Shown: positions 33,701 through 46,368 of the stretch, one piece after another
How the letters are laid out: each line of letters opens with the position of its first letter
Numbering within the stretch: position 1 is the stretch's first letter
Assembly: GCA_031308135.1 (NCBI GenBank)
Contig: JAHLJT010002630.1
Span: forward strand, 98,190,141 to 98,254,140
DNA from: Acheta domesticus
Taxonomy: Eukaryota > Arthropoda > Insecta > Orthoptera > Gryllidae
Length of the DNA stretch: 64,000 nt
Direction: 5' to 3'
Translations under genes and position numbers: made by a program
The notes under the pieces: model-generated
What the model was told of the DNA's origin: nothing
Database searches by the model: none
What the model saw: only the letters and a program-made list of their open reading frames with translations

Positions 33701-36297
33701 TATATTGACTTTTGAATTTATGTATAAGTACATATGATTTGCAGATGAATTAAGAACAAAATAAATGTTACACTATTTAGGAATTTGAAGGCAGGGAAAG
33801 AAATCTAGGATAAACATGCAAAATAAACGAAAGTGATTTCACATTTTAACATTTATTTTCAAATTAAACATGGAATAATACAAAGACATAATACAAAGGC
33901 ACAAAACACATACATCCAAAAATTGTGAAATATCACTAATTCAACTTTCTGTTGGCTCCCTACATACATATTTAAACCCTGACAATCTATTCAAAAAGAA
34001 ATTTTAAAAAGCAGCAAAAACATAGCATAATTCATTGGCATACAGTGATGACAATTAAAAAACACACAGATATATGGATATTGCAATAAGCCTAAAGTGA
34101 GTTGCAATGTGAAAAGTATAAAATGCACCGTTACCAAACAGTAAGAGTTAAACATAGGAAAATACAATTGAGTGATCGACTTGAACTTTTCTAGTCATAA
34201 CATACAAACATAGATAAGTAAGATCCTATCAATTAATCTCAAAACCCTTTGGCCCAAGATTCAAAGCACTGAAATGAATCAACATACTAAGATTTGTAAA
34301 TACAAAACGTGTAAATTGAATTCATATACTGTCAATACATTGATATGTAGTAAATATATACTTATGTATTTGCCCACTTGTTACAGTGCAAGCTCTTATT
34401 CATGCTCAGATTTATATGGAATGATATACATAATATTAACATAAATATGTACTAATACTGTTCAACTATGACTTACAATACACACCAAAGTTTTTAGTAA
34501 AATAATGTCTTAATCGAATGCTTCTCTTGCATAACTAGGATGGACAAATACTATAGCTAGCCAGTAAACAAATTTTATACATTTGTGTGGCTGAAAACAA
34601 GTTCTTTAATCTTTTTCACACAATTGACCATTTACAAAATCTGCGAGTTACCGAGCATTGTTTCAAACATTCCAATGTGGATCAGTGCCTTTTGTTTTAA
34701 TATTGCTTAGTTCTGGTAAAAACCCCATCCAACATGAGAGGGAAAACTGGAGACAAACTTTAATAATATTTTGTGGAGTGAATCCTGTAAGTTCTATAAA
34801 TTAGATTAACCATGTACATTTGAACTAAATGTCTTTCTAATCTTTCATGAATAATTTTAAAAGAATATGTAATACATTGCAAATAAAATGTAGACAGGGC
34901 TGGGCAGTATTTAAATACATAAAGTAGGTGTATTTAAAAAAGAAATACTTAAAATACTTCAAAAATACATGAAGATAATGAGGATAGTTTCTTTTTGTTT
35001 GATTTGGCTAGTGAATGGACCTCATTAAAAATAAATAAAAGATTCTTTCAGCTGTAGAACTTGAGTTCTCTTCATTTTTAAATGACAAATCTAAATTATT
35101 AAACGGGATGGACAATTATCAAACAATAATACAAAGTTTATTCTGTATAACACTAGTTTATGTTCATCAGCGCCATTCAACAACTGTTTTCCTGTGCAGG
35201 CATTCACAAAGTAAGGGATTGCTTATACTAATTTGTAATGTAAATGAAACAGGACCAATGACTTAAGCTCACTATAACTGAGAATTCACTGTATCCGAGT
35301 TCACTATCAACAGTAGGCTAATTACTAGAGGGTGGATTTGAACGAAATGTAATTCCTTATCTTTTCACTTTAGACCAGTACCTTTTAGTATAGATATTCA
35401 TTTTATGTTATAACTAGAACTGGGAAGCTTATGCAAGCTTTTAGCACTGAAATATGCATACAAATATGCCACAAAAATGTTTGGTCATAAAAAGATATTT
35501 AACAAGATTACATATTTTTGCCACCCAGACAGGGAATATGCAAATTAAAAACAAAGTATCTACTCATTGTACTAACATATTTGAAGCAACAGGAAAGTTC
35601 ATGCTTTGTATTAATACAAATTTTTTACTTGGAAATTTATGGTTTTGTGTTATTTTAGCGAAGAAGTCGAACAATATGAAAAAACATTCATTTATATGCC
35701 AAAAAGCTCTGAAAACACAAGGTATGCAGTATATGCAAATAATTTCTTATTTTATTTCCAATATTTTGCCATGAAACACACATTTTACAATTTCAGGGAA
35801 ATATGACCATTGACAAAAAACTTGCAATTGCATTAACTTCCCAGCTCTTGTTATAACAAAAGGAAATGACCCCATTTTTATATGCCCTTTTTTGCATTTT
35901 TCATCGATTTTGACTACCAAGTCACTTTTTACTTCTTTCTGTCATCTTTAAAGTATGTTTTGCTAATTTCATTGAATTTAATACAATTTTAATGGTACTT
36001 GCTTCAAGTAATGTTTACAAGATGCAACAAATGTTTTTCACAGAATTTCTGAGCAGCTTATTCAATTTTTGTGCTCAGAAATTGTAATGTCATTCATTAC
36101 AAGAATGTAATCACCATTGTTTGGTGGATTTCACAATACCTGAAGACAGCCTGGTCCAGTCCAAACCCAAAGTTTGCAAGCTCTGTTCACTTGAATGAAA
36201 GGAAAAGACTAGAGACAAAAAAATAATGTTAAATTAAAATGTGCTCGTAACATCCTAAAAGCAAATGTGCAATAACTGTAAACAGTGAATACTTTAC
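33701..36297. other. AT-rich, no gene recognised
   Basis: The 106-residue plus ORF at 35454-35771 has no motif. Further exons of the THAP-like gene may be hidden here. Confidence 0.4.
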
Positions 36298-36521
36298 CTC
36301 TCTCCTCTGGTACACACTGCAAGAATGCCCTGAGCATCCTGTCAGGTACCTCAGGACATACATCAGAAAAGAGAGTTGGTACTGCGTTACACAGCACTCT
36401 CCTAGAGGCACTAATCATGTGTGGTGTAAAATGATCTACGCACACATATCGACCACTAGTTACAGTGCGCCATGAACAGGAAGCCATCAGGACGCCAATT
36501 GCCTTCAGCTACTTTGTACAC
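36298..36521 (-). pseudogene. THAP-like gene, exon with the C-terminal half of a THAP domain
   Basis: Acceptor TTTCAG before 36521 and donor GTAAAG after 36298. One frame reads LKAIGVLMASCSWRTVTSG, then RYVCVDHFTPHMI and NAVPTLF. C-x2-H followed by F and a later AVPTLF is the end of a THAP zinc finger (C2CH DNA-binding domain). In the frame implied by homology to the neighbouring copy the codon before LKAIG is TAG where Trp is expected, so the domain may be dead, or a different splice site is used. THAP domains bind DNA and derive from P-element-like transposases. Confidence 0.6.
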
Positions 36522-36865
36522 CTGAAATTATATTAAAAAAATTATCAATAATATTATCATCATCTTCTATTTATTCCACAAAAAAATATAGTGATGGTAA
36601 TAATTTTCACATTTTTATGAATGTATTTCTATCGTACTACTACTACTACTACTAATAATAATAATAATGATAAAAGCATGAACAATATAATTTAATTTTA
36701 TAAAAAATGTAAGATTAACATATCGAGCACATGTGTTAAACACAATTACCTTCCAAACATCGTTGGGGAAAGCAAACAGATTTGGCCTTGCAGCAATTTG
36801 GCAACCAACACTGCCTCTGTCGTGGCATTTTGCAGGGAAGAAAAGGGTATCCTCTCCGATCCTCT
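36496..36865. repeat. Tandem duplication, left unit (370 bp)
   Basis: Runs from CAATTGCCTTCAG to the same phrase at 36866. Matches 36866-37193 along its length, including exon and intron parts, apart from small indels and an inverted 31-bp segment (36601-36631). Confidence 0.9.
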
Positions 36866-36891
36866 CAATTGCCTTCAGCCCCTTAATACAC
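36750..36891 (-). pseudogene. THAP-like chimeric exon made by the tandem duplication
   Basis: Acceptor CTTCAG before 36891 and donor GTAATT after 36750. It begins with the start of the downstream exon (CIKGLKAIE) and passes directly into the upstream exon (RIGEDTLFFPAKCHDRGSVG, then PNLFAFPNDVWK). The FAFP motif and nearby Cys fit the N-terminal half of a THAP domain. A fused exon of this kind is the expected junction product of an unequal exchange. Confidence 0.55.
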
Positions 36892-37193
36892 CTGAAGTTA
36901 TATTTAAAAAATTATCAATAATATCGTCTTCTATTTATTCCACATAAAATATAGTGATGGTAATAGAAATACATTCATAAAAATGTGAAAATTATCGTAC
37001 TAATAATATTAATAATAATAATTATAAAAGCATGAACAATATAATATTATAAAAATATAAGATTAACATATCGAGCACGTGTTAAACACAATTACCTTTG
37101 AACATCGCTGGGAAAAGCAAACAGATTTGGCATCGCCTCTGTCGTGGCATTTTGCAGGGAAGAAACAAAGGGTATCCTCTCCGATCCTCTCAA
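36866..37193. repeat. Tandem duplication, right unit (328 bp)
   Basis: Second copy of the unit at 36496-36865. It lacks 23 bases present in the left copy between GACAGAGGC and GCCAAATC, and carries the 31-bp segment (36964-36994) in the opposite orientation. Confidence 0.9.
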
Positions 37194-37395
37194 CAAAGGT
37201 ATCCACAAAAGGGCATTCGTTTTGCACAGCCACTCTCGGCCACTCTTCGTGAAACGGTTCACCACGATCATAAATTTCAAAACATAGAAACAGGAAGTTA
37301 CGTTCTCTTCGGTAGTTGTCAGAAATGGTCGCTAGAGGGTACTGTTGATCCCAGTAGTCGTACGTAATTTCCGGGCCCGGATATGGCGGACCCAG
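37096..37395 (-). CDS. THAP-like gene, first recognised exon (N-terminal THAP half, start uncertain)
   Basis: Donor GTAATT follows 37096. One frame ends MPNLFAFPSDVQR in phase 2, which joins in phase to the acceptors of both downstream exons (R-C-K-x-LKAI), matching THAP F-FP-D...W. A second frame is open for 100 codons (37395-37096) and reads YDYWDQQYPLATISDNY, then NECPFVDTFVERIGED. I cannot say which is used or where translation starts; the first zinc ligand pair is not clear. Possibly a pseudogene. Confidence 0.4.
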
Positions 37396-37860
37396 TCAGG
37401 CGTCCCCGGGCGTCCCCACCAGCGTTTATACGAGAAAGTGGTGGGAGGTGTGAAGGTTTCCCTACCCCGTGACGGCCCCCTGACTCTCGGCTTGTGGGAC
37501 GTAAAGGCATTTCGAGACATCGAATAACCTCTTAGTACACTGAAAAAAAGGATTGCTTGCCGCACATTAAAATTCGGTTCTCCCAACCAAATTTAATAGT
37601 AAAATATGGCCCAGCTATTTGTGTGGTTGACGCAACCTCGGCGCCATGTGTGAACCTCCGTGGTGCTCTGAACCACCGCTGTGATCTTGTGATTCCCTTG
37701 CCGACGTAGGGTCTTGAACCACAAAATGTTTGCAGTGCGTGGTTGACTGTCTCGGAACTTCGGTGGGTGGTTGAACAAACCAAAATTTAGTGCTAGTTCC
37801 TAGATAAATGTTTACACCAAAAATGGAAAATTTTGCATCAACCCTTGTTTGCATGTATGC
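37396..37860. other. GC-richer flank, no gene recognised
   Basis: At 37538 TACACTGAAAAAAAGG resembles a TA-flanked transposon end; a matching end in reverse (TTTTTTTCAGTGTA) occurs at 43202-43215, not nearby. Unassigned. Confidence 0.3.
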
Positions 37861-40800
37861 TTACCTTCTTTTGTACTCGTACCTGTAGCATTAAATTGTT
37901 GGTTATGTAGTTAAGAAATTATAAAATTTTTCAGAATTGCATAAATTTGTGCGTATGCAAGACAATTCAAAACCACAAGTAGAGACAATGTCAAAATTCA
38001 AATTTCAATTAAATTCAGTGTAAATTAATTGGATAAATGAATTAAATTTTGTATAATTTTGTAAAATTATGTAACAATGTCTGGAATCAAATTTTATATA
38101 AACATGATTCTAAAAATTGTTACATTTTAAAAATTCAACTGAAAAAGAAGTAAGAAGTCAATTTGATTATTAAATTAATAAAGACATTTTTGCAAACTTG
38201 ACTCTAAAAGTACTTGCTGAATAGAATTAGATATATAAAAATTAATTCTGAAATAATTTCATTCATAATATTTTGCCAAATATTTTCACTCTTAACATTT
38301 AATAGCAACAAGTAAAGACTCTTAAGACCCCTAACCAACACAAAAAAAATTAAGCAAAACTCAATACAGTATTTGTAAAATCAATTAACCAACTCAAAAA
38401 TATAGAGTATTTCTTAGTTCATTTCTTCAGTCCTTTGTTTCACCAAGTCATTTGCAACTTGTGGCACACAACCTACACTAAATAAAAGTTTAAATTTCTT
38501 ACATTCTATGAAACTAATTTATTAGTTTTAACCATCACATAATCTCTTTTAAGACCCAGTTGCAAATGACTCCACTGAAACAAGGGTCAGAATAAATTAA
38601 CACACAAACTCAATCACATTAAACTGATAACAGTTTTGCAGGCATGAAAATCACAAACAGGAATATGAACAAATGTGAAAGCAATTGAAATAGATATATT
38701 TGGGAAATTGATATGAGAAAAACACTTGATGGATACTTATAAATGCTTCCTTATATTTTAAATAATTATTTACATTATCTTTTTATACATTTAAAATGAA
38801 CATTTCACAGCAACAAGTTTTAGCTAGTAAGTGCCCTAGGTGCCACAAAAAATAAAACATTACAATGAAGCCAAATACTGAAAAGTAAGATACTAGCTTT
38901 GCATCTGAGAACGATGCAAGTTTTCTTATGTAGTAAAAACCATACAAGAACATTTTGGAAACAGCCCATAGCCTTGTATAACACAAAAATTGCATGCAGC
39001 GCTTACTCCTTTAGAATAAGAAATATGATAAAGAGATGAAAATCCATTTTATTTATGCACATTATTAATGTTATTTTATTGAACTTCTAATTAGTATTTG
39101 CAGGCCTCTCAGTGTTTAATGAGGTTCAAATTAGTCTAATCAAATAAGTTTCGTTGTCCAAAAATAGTGAGTCAGGAAACAATGTAAACATTGTTTATGA
39201 AGAAATAATAATTACAAGAGGAAATAGCTTTTATAAATGCATTGATCGTGACCATTTCTTTGCATCAATCCCAAACTATAATAAGTGTTCCCAAATCACA
39301 AAGTTTTATTAACAAAAGCACAGTGTAATTAAATTTTCACATGAGAGGGCTAGTTCCAATTTCCATGTCTTCTTTCTAATGAAAATTTAATTACTGCATA
39401 GTAGATCAATGTTGGACATTAGAATTGCATGTTCCCTGAAACTAGACAAAAATATTTATGATTTTTTCACAATAGAAATCGAAGACAAAATAAATGCCAG
39501 CAGTCTTTAAAAATTGATTGTTCCAAATTGTATATAATACTTTTTATAGAAACAAAATTCTCACCTCTCAGTATGAAGTTAGCATTGTTACATGAGATAC
39601 CAATTATTACAAAGTTACATTACAAAGTTTGCCAATATAAACATTGTTAATCCCTAGTAATTTCTGAAAGTGACAGTATTCCAAATGTATAAAATAAGAA
39701 CAATCAAAATTGTTCTGTAAATTAAAACTCAAATCCATAGAGTAAAACCATTAAAGAAAGAAAGTTTCATATTTTCTTAGAGCAAGGTCAAAATCCAACT
39801 ATGCAATTCTAAATTTTGTTTTCTGAAGTAAGAATAATTGTGTATTTACATACTCATCTAAATAATCATGTACACTAGTAACAAATCGTCAATAAAGATT
39901 GCATTAAAAAATTAAATTAATAATTCAATATTTGTTAAAAAAAGTGAGAATAATGAGGGAACATGATGGCAGTATGAAAATAGTTTTAAAAAGAGTGTCG
40001 CTAAGGGATCTGTACTAGCAAATAATTAAAATATGTAAATAAAACTTAATTGAAAGGATCAGAAATAGTGTATGCATCCCCTGTCTGCACACTCCTAACA
40101 TAAAAACTCAAATTCTACAATGTAGAGTCCATGAAATTTGCATGGACAATTGAAACTTTACAATAAAAAAATAAAAACCACACACATTGAGAAAAATTTA
40201 CTTAATACATCTTCCAATTGATTTTTTTATATTTTGATGTAAGTTTTCAAATTAAATTGGGTATAACGTTAATTTTTTTTAACTTTAGTGATTTTTATGT
40301 TCTTCCTTAATTTAACAAATATTGTAAACACTAATTTGGCTTCTTCTTCGGAAACTAATTTTGTAGTTTGTTACACTTGATGAGGGAAATAGAATCTCAA
40401 ATGTAAACCCTTCATTGAACAAAATAAAAAATAAATTTGGATTTTTTAAAATGTGGTTGTCCTACATAAAAAAGGGACTGAAAAATATTAGAAAATATAA
40501 TTTCAATAGTGACAACCAAATCAAAACTTTTCTTTCAACTTTTCAAAAGTTTTCAGTCCTCAAGAAGCACTATCACACAGTACTGCCTCATATTTTGAAA
40601 AAAAATTTTTGACATCATGTGTTGGGCACACATTTGTATTTTAACAAGTTTATCCTAACTACATAAACACAACTAATAGTCCCAAAATTCTGGAATACAC
40701 AAAATATGCATTACATAAAATATGCATACATATGCATTTTACATTGCATTACATTCAAGTTTCTGAGAGAGATTGGCATCAAAAAATGTGCAATTACATG

Positions 40801-43286
40801 CGCATTCATAGCTTTACAAATAACAAGTATGTACAGAATGTAGAGATACAATTCTAAACCTGAGATATTCTAAGCCTGTTCGTTGTCATTTTGTTTAAAA
40901 ATTGACTAATTTTGTCTAGGAATGTAAGGTTTGAGAAATTATGCTTTTTAACATGGATTTGTTCAACACTTTTGCTGTTTTTTTTCAACAATATTCTTAA
41001 AATTCTTATACTGAAATTGAAAATAAGTTAATTAATTATTTTGGGCGTCAGGTTATACACCTGAAGTATTTAAATTATTAATAATTTAAAAATGATGGGG
41101 AACGGATATGACTAAATGTAATTGAATAATTTTTGCCTTGCCACGTGGAACAAGTTTTAGATATAATTAGTTTTAATTATAAGATCATCACAATTGGTAT
41201 GTCGCAGCCTGTGTTCAAATTTTAAAATATATACCTTACTGATATTCAATGAGAAATGAAGCGATTATCAAATATCTGATATTACTGATTTGATGCAAGT
41301 ATGAAAAGAGCAAAAATAAATCCCACAACATTTGAAAACTAGAAATGAACCCTTCCTATAAAGAAGGACTTGAGTAATTGATTATTTTAATATACTATTG
41401 TACACTGAAACCACTTCCCTCTATTCGCAGAGGACGCTATTAATTTATATTTAAAGATGAAAATAAAAAAATAAAATTAAAATCAGTAAGTTAATTGATT
41501 AATTTTGATACAAAGAGATGATATGAATTAATGAATTTTTTAAAGAGACAATTACCAACAATGCATGCAATCTTCAGAATCACAAGAATACTTTTAACAA
41601 ATGCTGGACCCCAAAAACAATTCATTCGGTTTACTGACGTACCTGCCATCTCGTATACAGAGGCTTGTAGTCAAGCTTCACTTTGTATAATCTTTAAGAT
41701 TCATAGATGCCTTTTGAAACCAACAATAAAAAAGCATGGACATGGGCAGAATATTAGTTTAGATTTTACTTACATATATTTGAATCCTGAATGATATCAT
41801 TTTCTCATTTGACAAATATAAATTTAAGCAATAAAATAATACGGAACTCATCTGATTACTCAAAACACTACATTAATTTATTAAAGGAAACAGAGAAGGG
41901 ACAATGGAATTTAATATCTCTGAAGAACATTAGATTGCTTGCAGTTCCACAATTTTCTTCAGTTATAAAATAAAATGGTAGCAATTTTCTTAATTAAATT
42001 GCTGAACCATAGCAAACAAATATTTGATGAACTACAAATGCATCAAAACATTCCAGTACATGACAGTGCAAATAAATCAGTTGTCAACTTTTTCACTTAT
42101 GTACACTACATTTCAATGTGAATGCTGGTATGTAACACAGCACGGAACAAAAGAACACCGCAAGAATTCAAAAGCACAGCACCACAGGATGTCACCAAAA
42201 GCTGACATCAAATAGGGTCTATTGAGGTTTTCATGTCTGTGATGTCCAATTCAAATCACATGCATCTTAACTTGATTGTTTAAAAACTGCCTTTATTTAC
42301 TCATCCTTCAAGAAACACACATTCAATGACATCAAGTTGCACATCATTTTGCAGTGCCCATTGTGTAAACGTTCTGCATGTGTAGTTTTCTGGTCTTAAT
42401 CAACAACTTCTCTGACACATTTCAACACTTTTTATAAACATATATACTGCGTATTTTCATCAACAACGAAATACCATGATCAACATAACCAAGTTTCAAC
42501 AGAATTTTAGAGATTCGAAAATTTTCTTCTTATCAAGATTCGGCACAATTGCTAACTACTCTCACAACAGAATACACTCATTTTCCAAATTAAGTACTGG
42601 ATTCCCCTCCACATACACACACACACACATCTTCGTGTACCGCCAAACGATAAACCTGCAATGAATCATAAATTATACGTTAAAAATACTTGTTACTCGA
42701 TTAGAGTAATGTGGCCGTAACCTCACATGAAAAATGATTCACTTACCATTGAGTGACAATGAGCATTCTCTTGGAATCGATTCAGCAGATATTCATCTTA
42801 ATATTTCGTCTTTTAGAAACTTAAGTGAACACTCTCTCCAGAGTCTTTATTAATCACACTCTGAAACTCGTCCGTATTTCCAGCTGTCAAATTCATCCTC
42901 AGACCGCGCTGGTCTCCCGCCAAAGGTTGGTCAACTCAACCATCTCCGAAGCGTTGAGGAGGCGTTGAGAACCCCGTGGTTGCGGGAACCAATTAGAACG
43001 TTATATGAAGTCAACTGATGGTTATAAGAATCGCGTATTTCCCAACCTTCGTCGGTTGGTTAGCTTGACAATCAACTACCAGCACGTCATCTATGGCGAT
43101 TATTGCCATATACTCTCTGATTATTGCCACAATGTATAAATCGATCGTCACAACTGGAAGACACTTAACCATGGGTTTGTGGTTGAGAGTCAATGGCCCA
43201 TTTTTTTCAGTGTAGAGTGTGGACGCAGCCTCGCCGGCCTCTTTCCTCATTTCTCGTCGCACATTTCTCGCAACGCATCCTCGATG
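37861..43286. other. Long AT-rich stretch, no gene recognised
   Basis: About 5.4 kb with only short low-complexity ORFs. A CA repeat lies at about 42610-42628. The last 400 bases are GC-richer. Nothing else supportable. Confidence 0.5.
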
Positions 43287-43543
43287 TATACTGCGGTTTT
43301 TGTAGGAAGAGCTCTCAAGGCCACTCAAATCCCATCTTCGCGATGGAATATGTCACGGCATTTGGCGTCTTTTCTCGGTCTTGCTGGTAGAAGTCGCATG
43401 ATCGCAAGCACTGCTTTATACGGTCGCGATCGTGCGAAATCTAGCGGAATGACTGTGAATGACACGAAATGCCGTGACATATTCCATCGCGAAGATGGGA
43501 TTTGAGTGGCCTTGAGAGCTCTTCCTACAAAAATCGCAGTATA
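43287..43543 (+). mobile_element. 257-bp foldback MITE, copy C
   Basis: Same length, ends and orientation as copy B (5728-5984) and nearly identical to it; TATACTGCGGTTTTTGTAGG at the left. High identity suggests recent movement. Confidence 0.9.
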
Positions 43544-43969
43544 GTCCGTTGCGGGCCTTACCGGGGGCCACCGCGAGGAGGTAAGAGAGTGGACTTGTCG
43601 GCCACGCAACGGCAAACCCGTCACAGGCCGTTGTTACGGTCAAACGGATGTGATCCCACTTCAGTAGGGCTACTCGGTACTTAATGGTGTACCAGGGGAT
43701 TTACCAGGGGCGTCCAAAAAAGGGGGGCAGCTGGGGCAATTTCCCCCGTCCACGATTGGGACCCCGATTTTTTTTTTTATTCAAAAGGAATGAAAAATAT
43801 TACTATCTCTAATCCAAATTTAATGTTGTATGTTACATCTGGCGCGTAAAGAAATGAATTCTGTTTATGAATTGGGGAGAGGGGATTTTTTGTTTGAAAT
43901 AAGGGCCCCCTTGGATCAATTGTTCCAGGCCTCTGTTTTTTTCTGGACTCCCCTGAGGTTTACTAGCTT
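43544..43969. other. GC-rich flank of the MITE, no gene
   Basis: 43550-43690 is GC-rich without a domain; runs of G and a T9 tract follow. Confidence 0.4.
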
Positions 43970-44238
43970 CAGTGGTGGATTCAAGGGAGGAGCATAAGGA
44001 CCATGGACCTCCCCATTGGGGGGGCCCCAAGAGGCCTAGAGTTTTCGTTTGCCATCTTTTATTTGGCAAAATTGATTTAAATATTTATTTATGCTAGAAT
44101 TCTGTGATTAATAAAATAATATTTTATATGATCATGTACACACTACCCAAAATAATATTCAATATAACAACAAATGTTCATTATTTAACAAAAACCTGTG
44201 ATGGCCCCCTCCAAAATGATCGGCTGGTTCCGCCCCTA
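43970..44238 (+). mobile_element. Non-autonomous hAT element (269 bp), second copy of the 6544 family
   Basis: Starts CAGTGGTGGATTCAAGGG and ends GGTTCCGCCCCTA, flanked by ACTAGCTT / ACTAGCAT (43962-43969, 44239-44246), an 8-base duplication with one change. Interior shares TTTATTTGGCAAAATTGATT and AAAATGATCGGCTGG with 6544-6783. Confidence 0.8.
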
Positions 44239-44338
44239 ACTAGCATCGCCTTCTCCACCTAGATCCTGGGTGGAGTAGTATCTCCTCCATCTGACCCCCA
44301 AAGTCGCGACATATGAGAGGAACTAATTTACTACACGG

Positions 44339-45405
44339 AGGAACAATATTTATTCACTTTTTTGTTTTCAGGGCCCACCGATAAGAGCTTTTCTGTCGAA
44401 AAAGCGCGGTTTTTCCCGCATCATTACAATACTTTCTCATTTCGGCATAAGCAGTAAGTGAGAGAGTAAAAATTTGGAGCCATTGTTTTAAAAAAAATTG
44501 AAAATATCCCAGATGCTTCATGTACTCATAACTTCCAACATTTTAAGAATATTTTTCGAAATCGAAGGGTTTCAAGCCAGTGCAAATTGACCAAAGAATA
44601 TTTATTTTTGGCAAAAGTCCTAGTGTTGTTTACAGATGGACGGACATTTTGCAAAAATCATTTGAACTTTATTCGTTTTAATGATTATGCGAAAATATTT
44701 TTACGGAGTAGAGAGAAAGTTACGTAAAATGCTGCGCGAAAAAACGGCGAATATTCGACAGAAAAAGTCTTATTACAGGGCCCTGGTAATGAAAAAGTGG
44801 ATAAATCCTGATGCTAAATTTAGAAAAAAATCCTCTAACACCTGATGTAACCAGATCCATGTTTTGTGGGTCCTTGATACCGAAAAATCGAATAACGGCA
44901 AAACGTTTGTCAGTCCGTCTGCGAACGATAGCGGCTAAACCATTTAGCCGATTTTCGCCAAAACTTATATTCCCCAATTGATTTGACCGATGTCACGGCC
45001 CCTGGAATTTGAAACCAATATTTCAATTTTGGGGGTACTTTACATGAGAGACCCTGGGACATTTTTTGCATTTTCAAAAAAAAATGGCTCAATCGTTTTT
45101 TATTATATATTTTTATTATACAGCGTGAAGGACGTTTAAGAGAATGGTACAGGTAACAAGTTCGTTAAAAACCCTGATTTTTCGAAAATTGCAAAAGTTC
45201 AAAATTTTTCCGGAGTCTTCCTACAACTAAAGTATTAAAGATAACAGATTTGTCCCTTACTGAAATCTGTTTCTCAAAGATAGATTTTGAAAAAAGGTCA
45301 CGTACAATTTTTTGAAAATTTGAGTTTTTTTCGCGTAATTTTGCGTGAAAATACGGGCAAGAAACTACGTGCTATTGTATCGCCACTAGTTAAAGTTAAT
45401 AATTA
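44339..45405 (+). repeat. Unclassified dispersed repeat, best copy 1
   Basis: From 44735 to 45405 it parallels 48828-49765: CCTGGTAATGAAAAAGTGGA, GACGGCAAAAC-like ACGGCAAAACG, CTGCGAACGATA-type phrases, GGCCCCTGGAATTTGAAAC, GTCTTCCTACAACTA and TAATTTTGCGTGAAA. From 44500 to 44660 it parallels 11090-11230. It carries the hairpin ACTTTCTC ... GAGAGAGTAAAAA at 44433-44470 and TTACGTAAAATGC. No ORF of note. Confidence 0.7.
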
Positions 45406-45485
45406 CTGAAACTTTTTTTGGGGGGGGGGAGATTTCTCTCATCCCCCCCCCTGGATCAGCGCCTGTATGGACGTATACGTATATG

Positions 45486-45560
45486 AAAAAGTGGTGCTAG
45501 TGAATGGCTACTAGTGGTGTTGAACTAGTGGTGCTACTGAATGGCAGACTTTCTCGTACA
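45486..45560 (+). repeat. Clustered copies of the ACTAGTGGTG motif
   Basis: GTGGTGCTAGTGAATGGC, ACTAGTGGTGTTGA and ACTAGTGGTGCTACTGAATG occur in tandem within 75 bases, next to ACTTTCTCGTAC. Part of the same family as 9051, 9648 and 52160. Confidence 0.7.
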
Positions 45561-46079
45561 TTTTTCCATACTCTTTTTCCAGCATGGAAGCATTGTCATG
45601 GAAACCTTAATTATATTCTGTATGCATTTGTATTTTGCTGTCTTTGACAGGCAGAGTAACAATTATTTTTTGGAAACGTAAATGAGTCACGATAATTTTG
45701 GATAGTTATTGATGTGTTGTTGGCACTCCAGATACGAAAATAAAAGACATTGTCTTTACTAAAATGTTGACATAGCTTGAGATTTTAGATCCATAAACAG
45801 AAAATGATAAATGCTAGGGTAGTTCTATTGTGGAACATGCCTTTTATTACACAGTTCCAATACTCACAAGTAAGTAGGACTATAAGTATAGATTTCATCA
45901 GTGATTCTTAACAAACAGTTATGACATCATTTTTCAAATAGAAAATCAATTTTAATTTTTTTCACCATCCCGAAGCTTAAATCAGGACTGAATGGCAGAC
46001 TTTGTGAATGAAATGAAAACTGAGGGGTTTCTCAGTATTATTATTTAAAGGCCATTTATGACCACGCTACATGTCATCT
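45561..46079. other. No gene recognised
   Basis: AT-rich, no motif. Confidence 0.5.
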
Positions 46080-46320
46080 TCCGAGGTCCGAAGAGATAGG
46101 CGGGTGTAATTCAGGTTGGATCAGCATAACGCTAGATCCCGTTTTTATCCCCCAGGGTTGTTAGCCCTGGGGATATGGAAGATGGAATGATGATAATAAT
46201 GAGGTGTGAAAGAACGACACACACAAATACACCCACGTCCGAGGCGGGACTCGAACCCTTTGTCCGAGTTCACCACGACACTCCTGCTTTAGCGATATCG
46301 GCCAAGGGGCCGCTGCTGCT
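46080..46320 (-). repeat. tRNA-derived SINE
   Basis: Minus strand: CGGCCCCTTGGCCGATATCG at the head, then B box GGTTCGAGTCCCGCC, then a roughly 140-base body. The head resembles the element at 51095-51320, which shares the arrangement ...GTGCCGTAGTG / GTGTCGTGGTG... before the B box. Confidence 0.6.
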
Positions 46321-46368
46321 GCTTGTTCTTCTCCTCCTCCTCCTCTTTCTTCTTCTTTTTCTTATTAT
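46321..46368 (+). repeat. Pyrimidine-rich trinucleotide repeat
   Basis: CTG, CTC and CTT units in succession directly at the SINE head. Confidence 0.8.

Noticed and set aside
42610..42628. CA/TG and other short tandem tracts as CRISPR-like arrays
   Set aside because: Simple microsatellites with no spacer structure; the DNA is eukaryotic.
45310..45420. Helitron 3' end in the ACTAGTGGTGC repeat
   Set aside because: Hairpin and CTAGT present on one strand but spacing and 5' TC end could not be established; kept only as a hypothesis in the findings.
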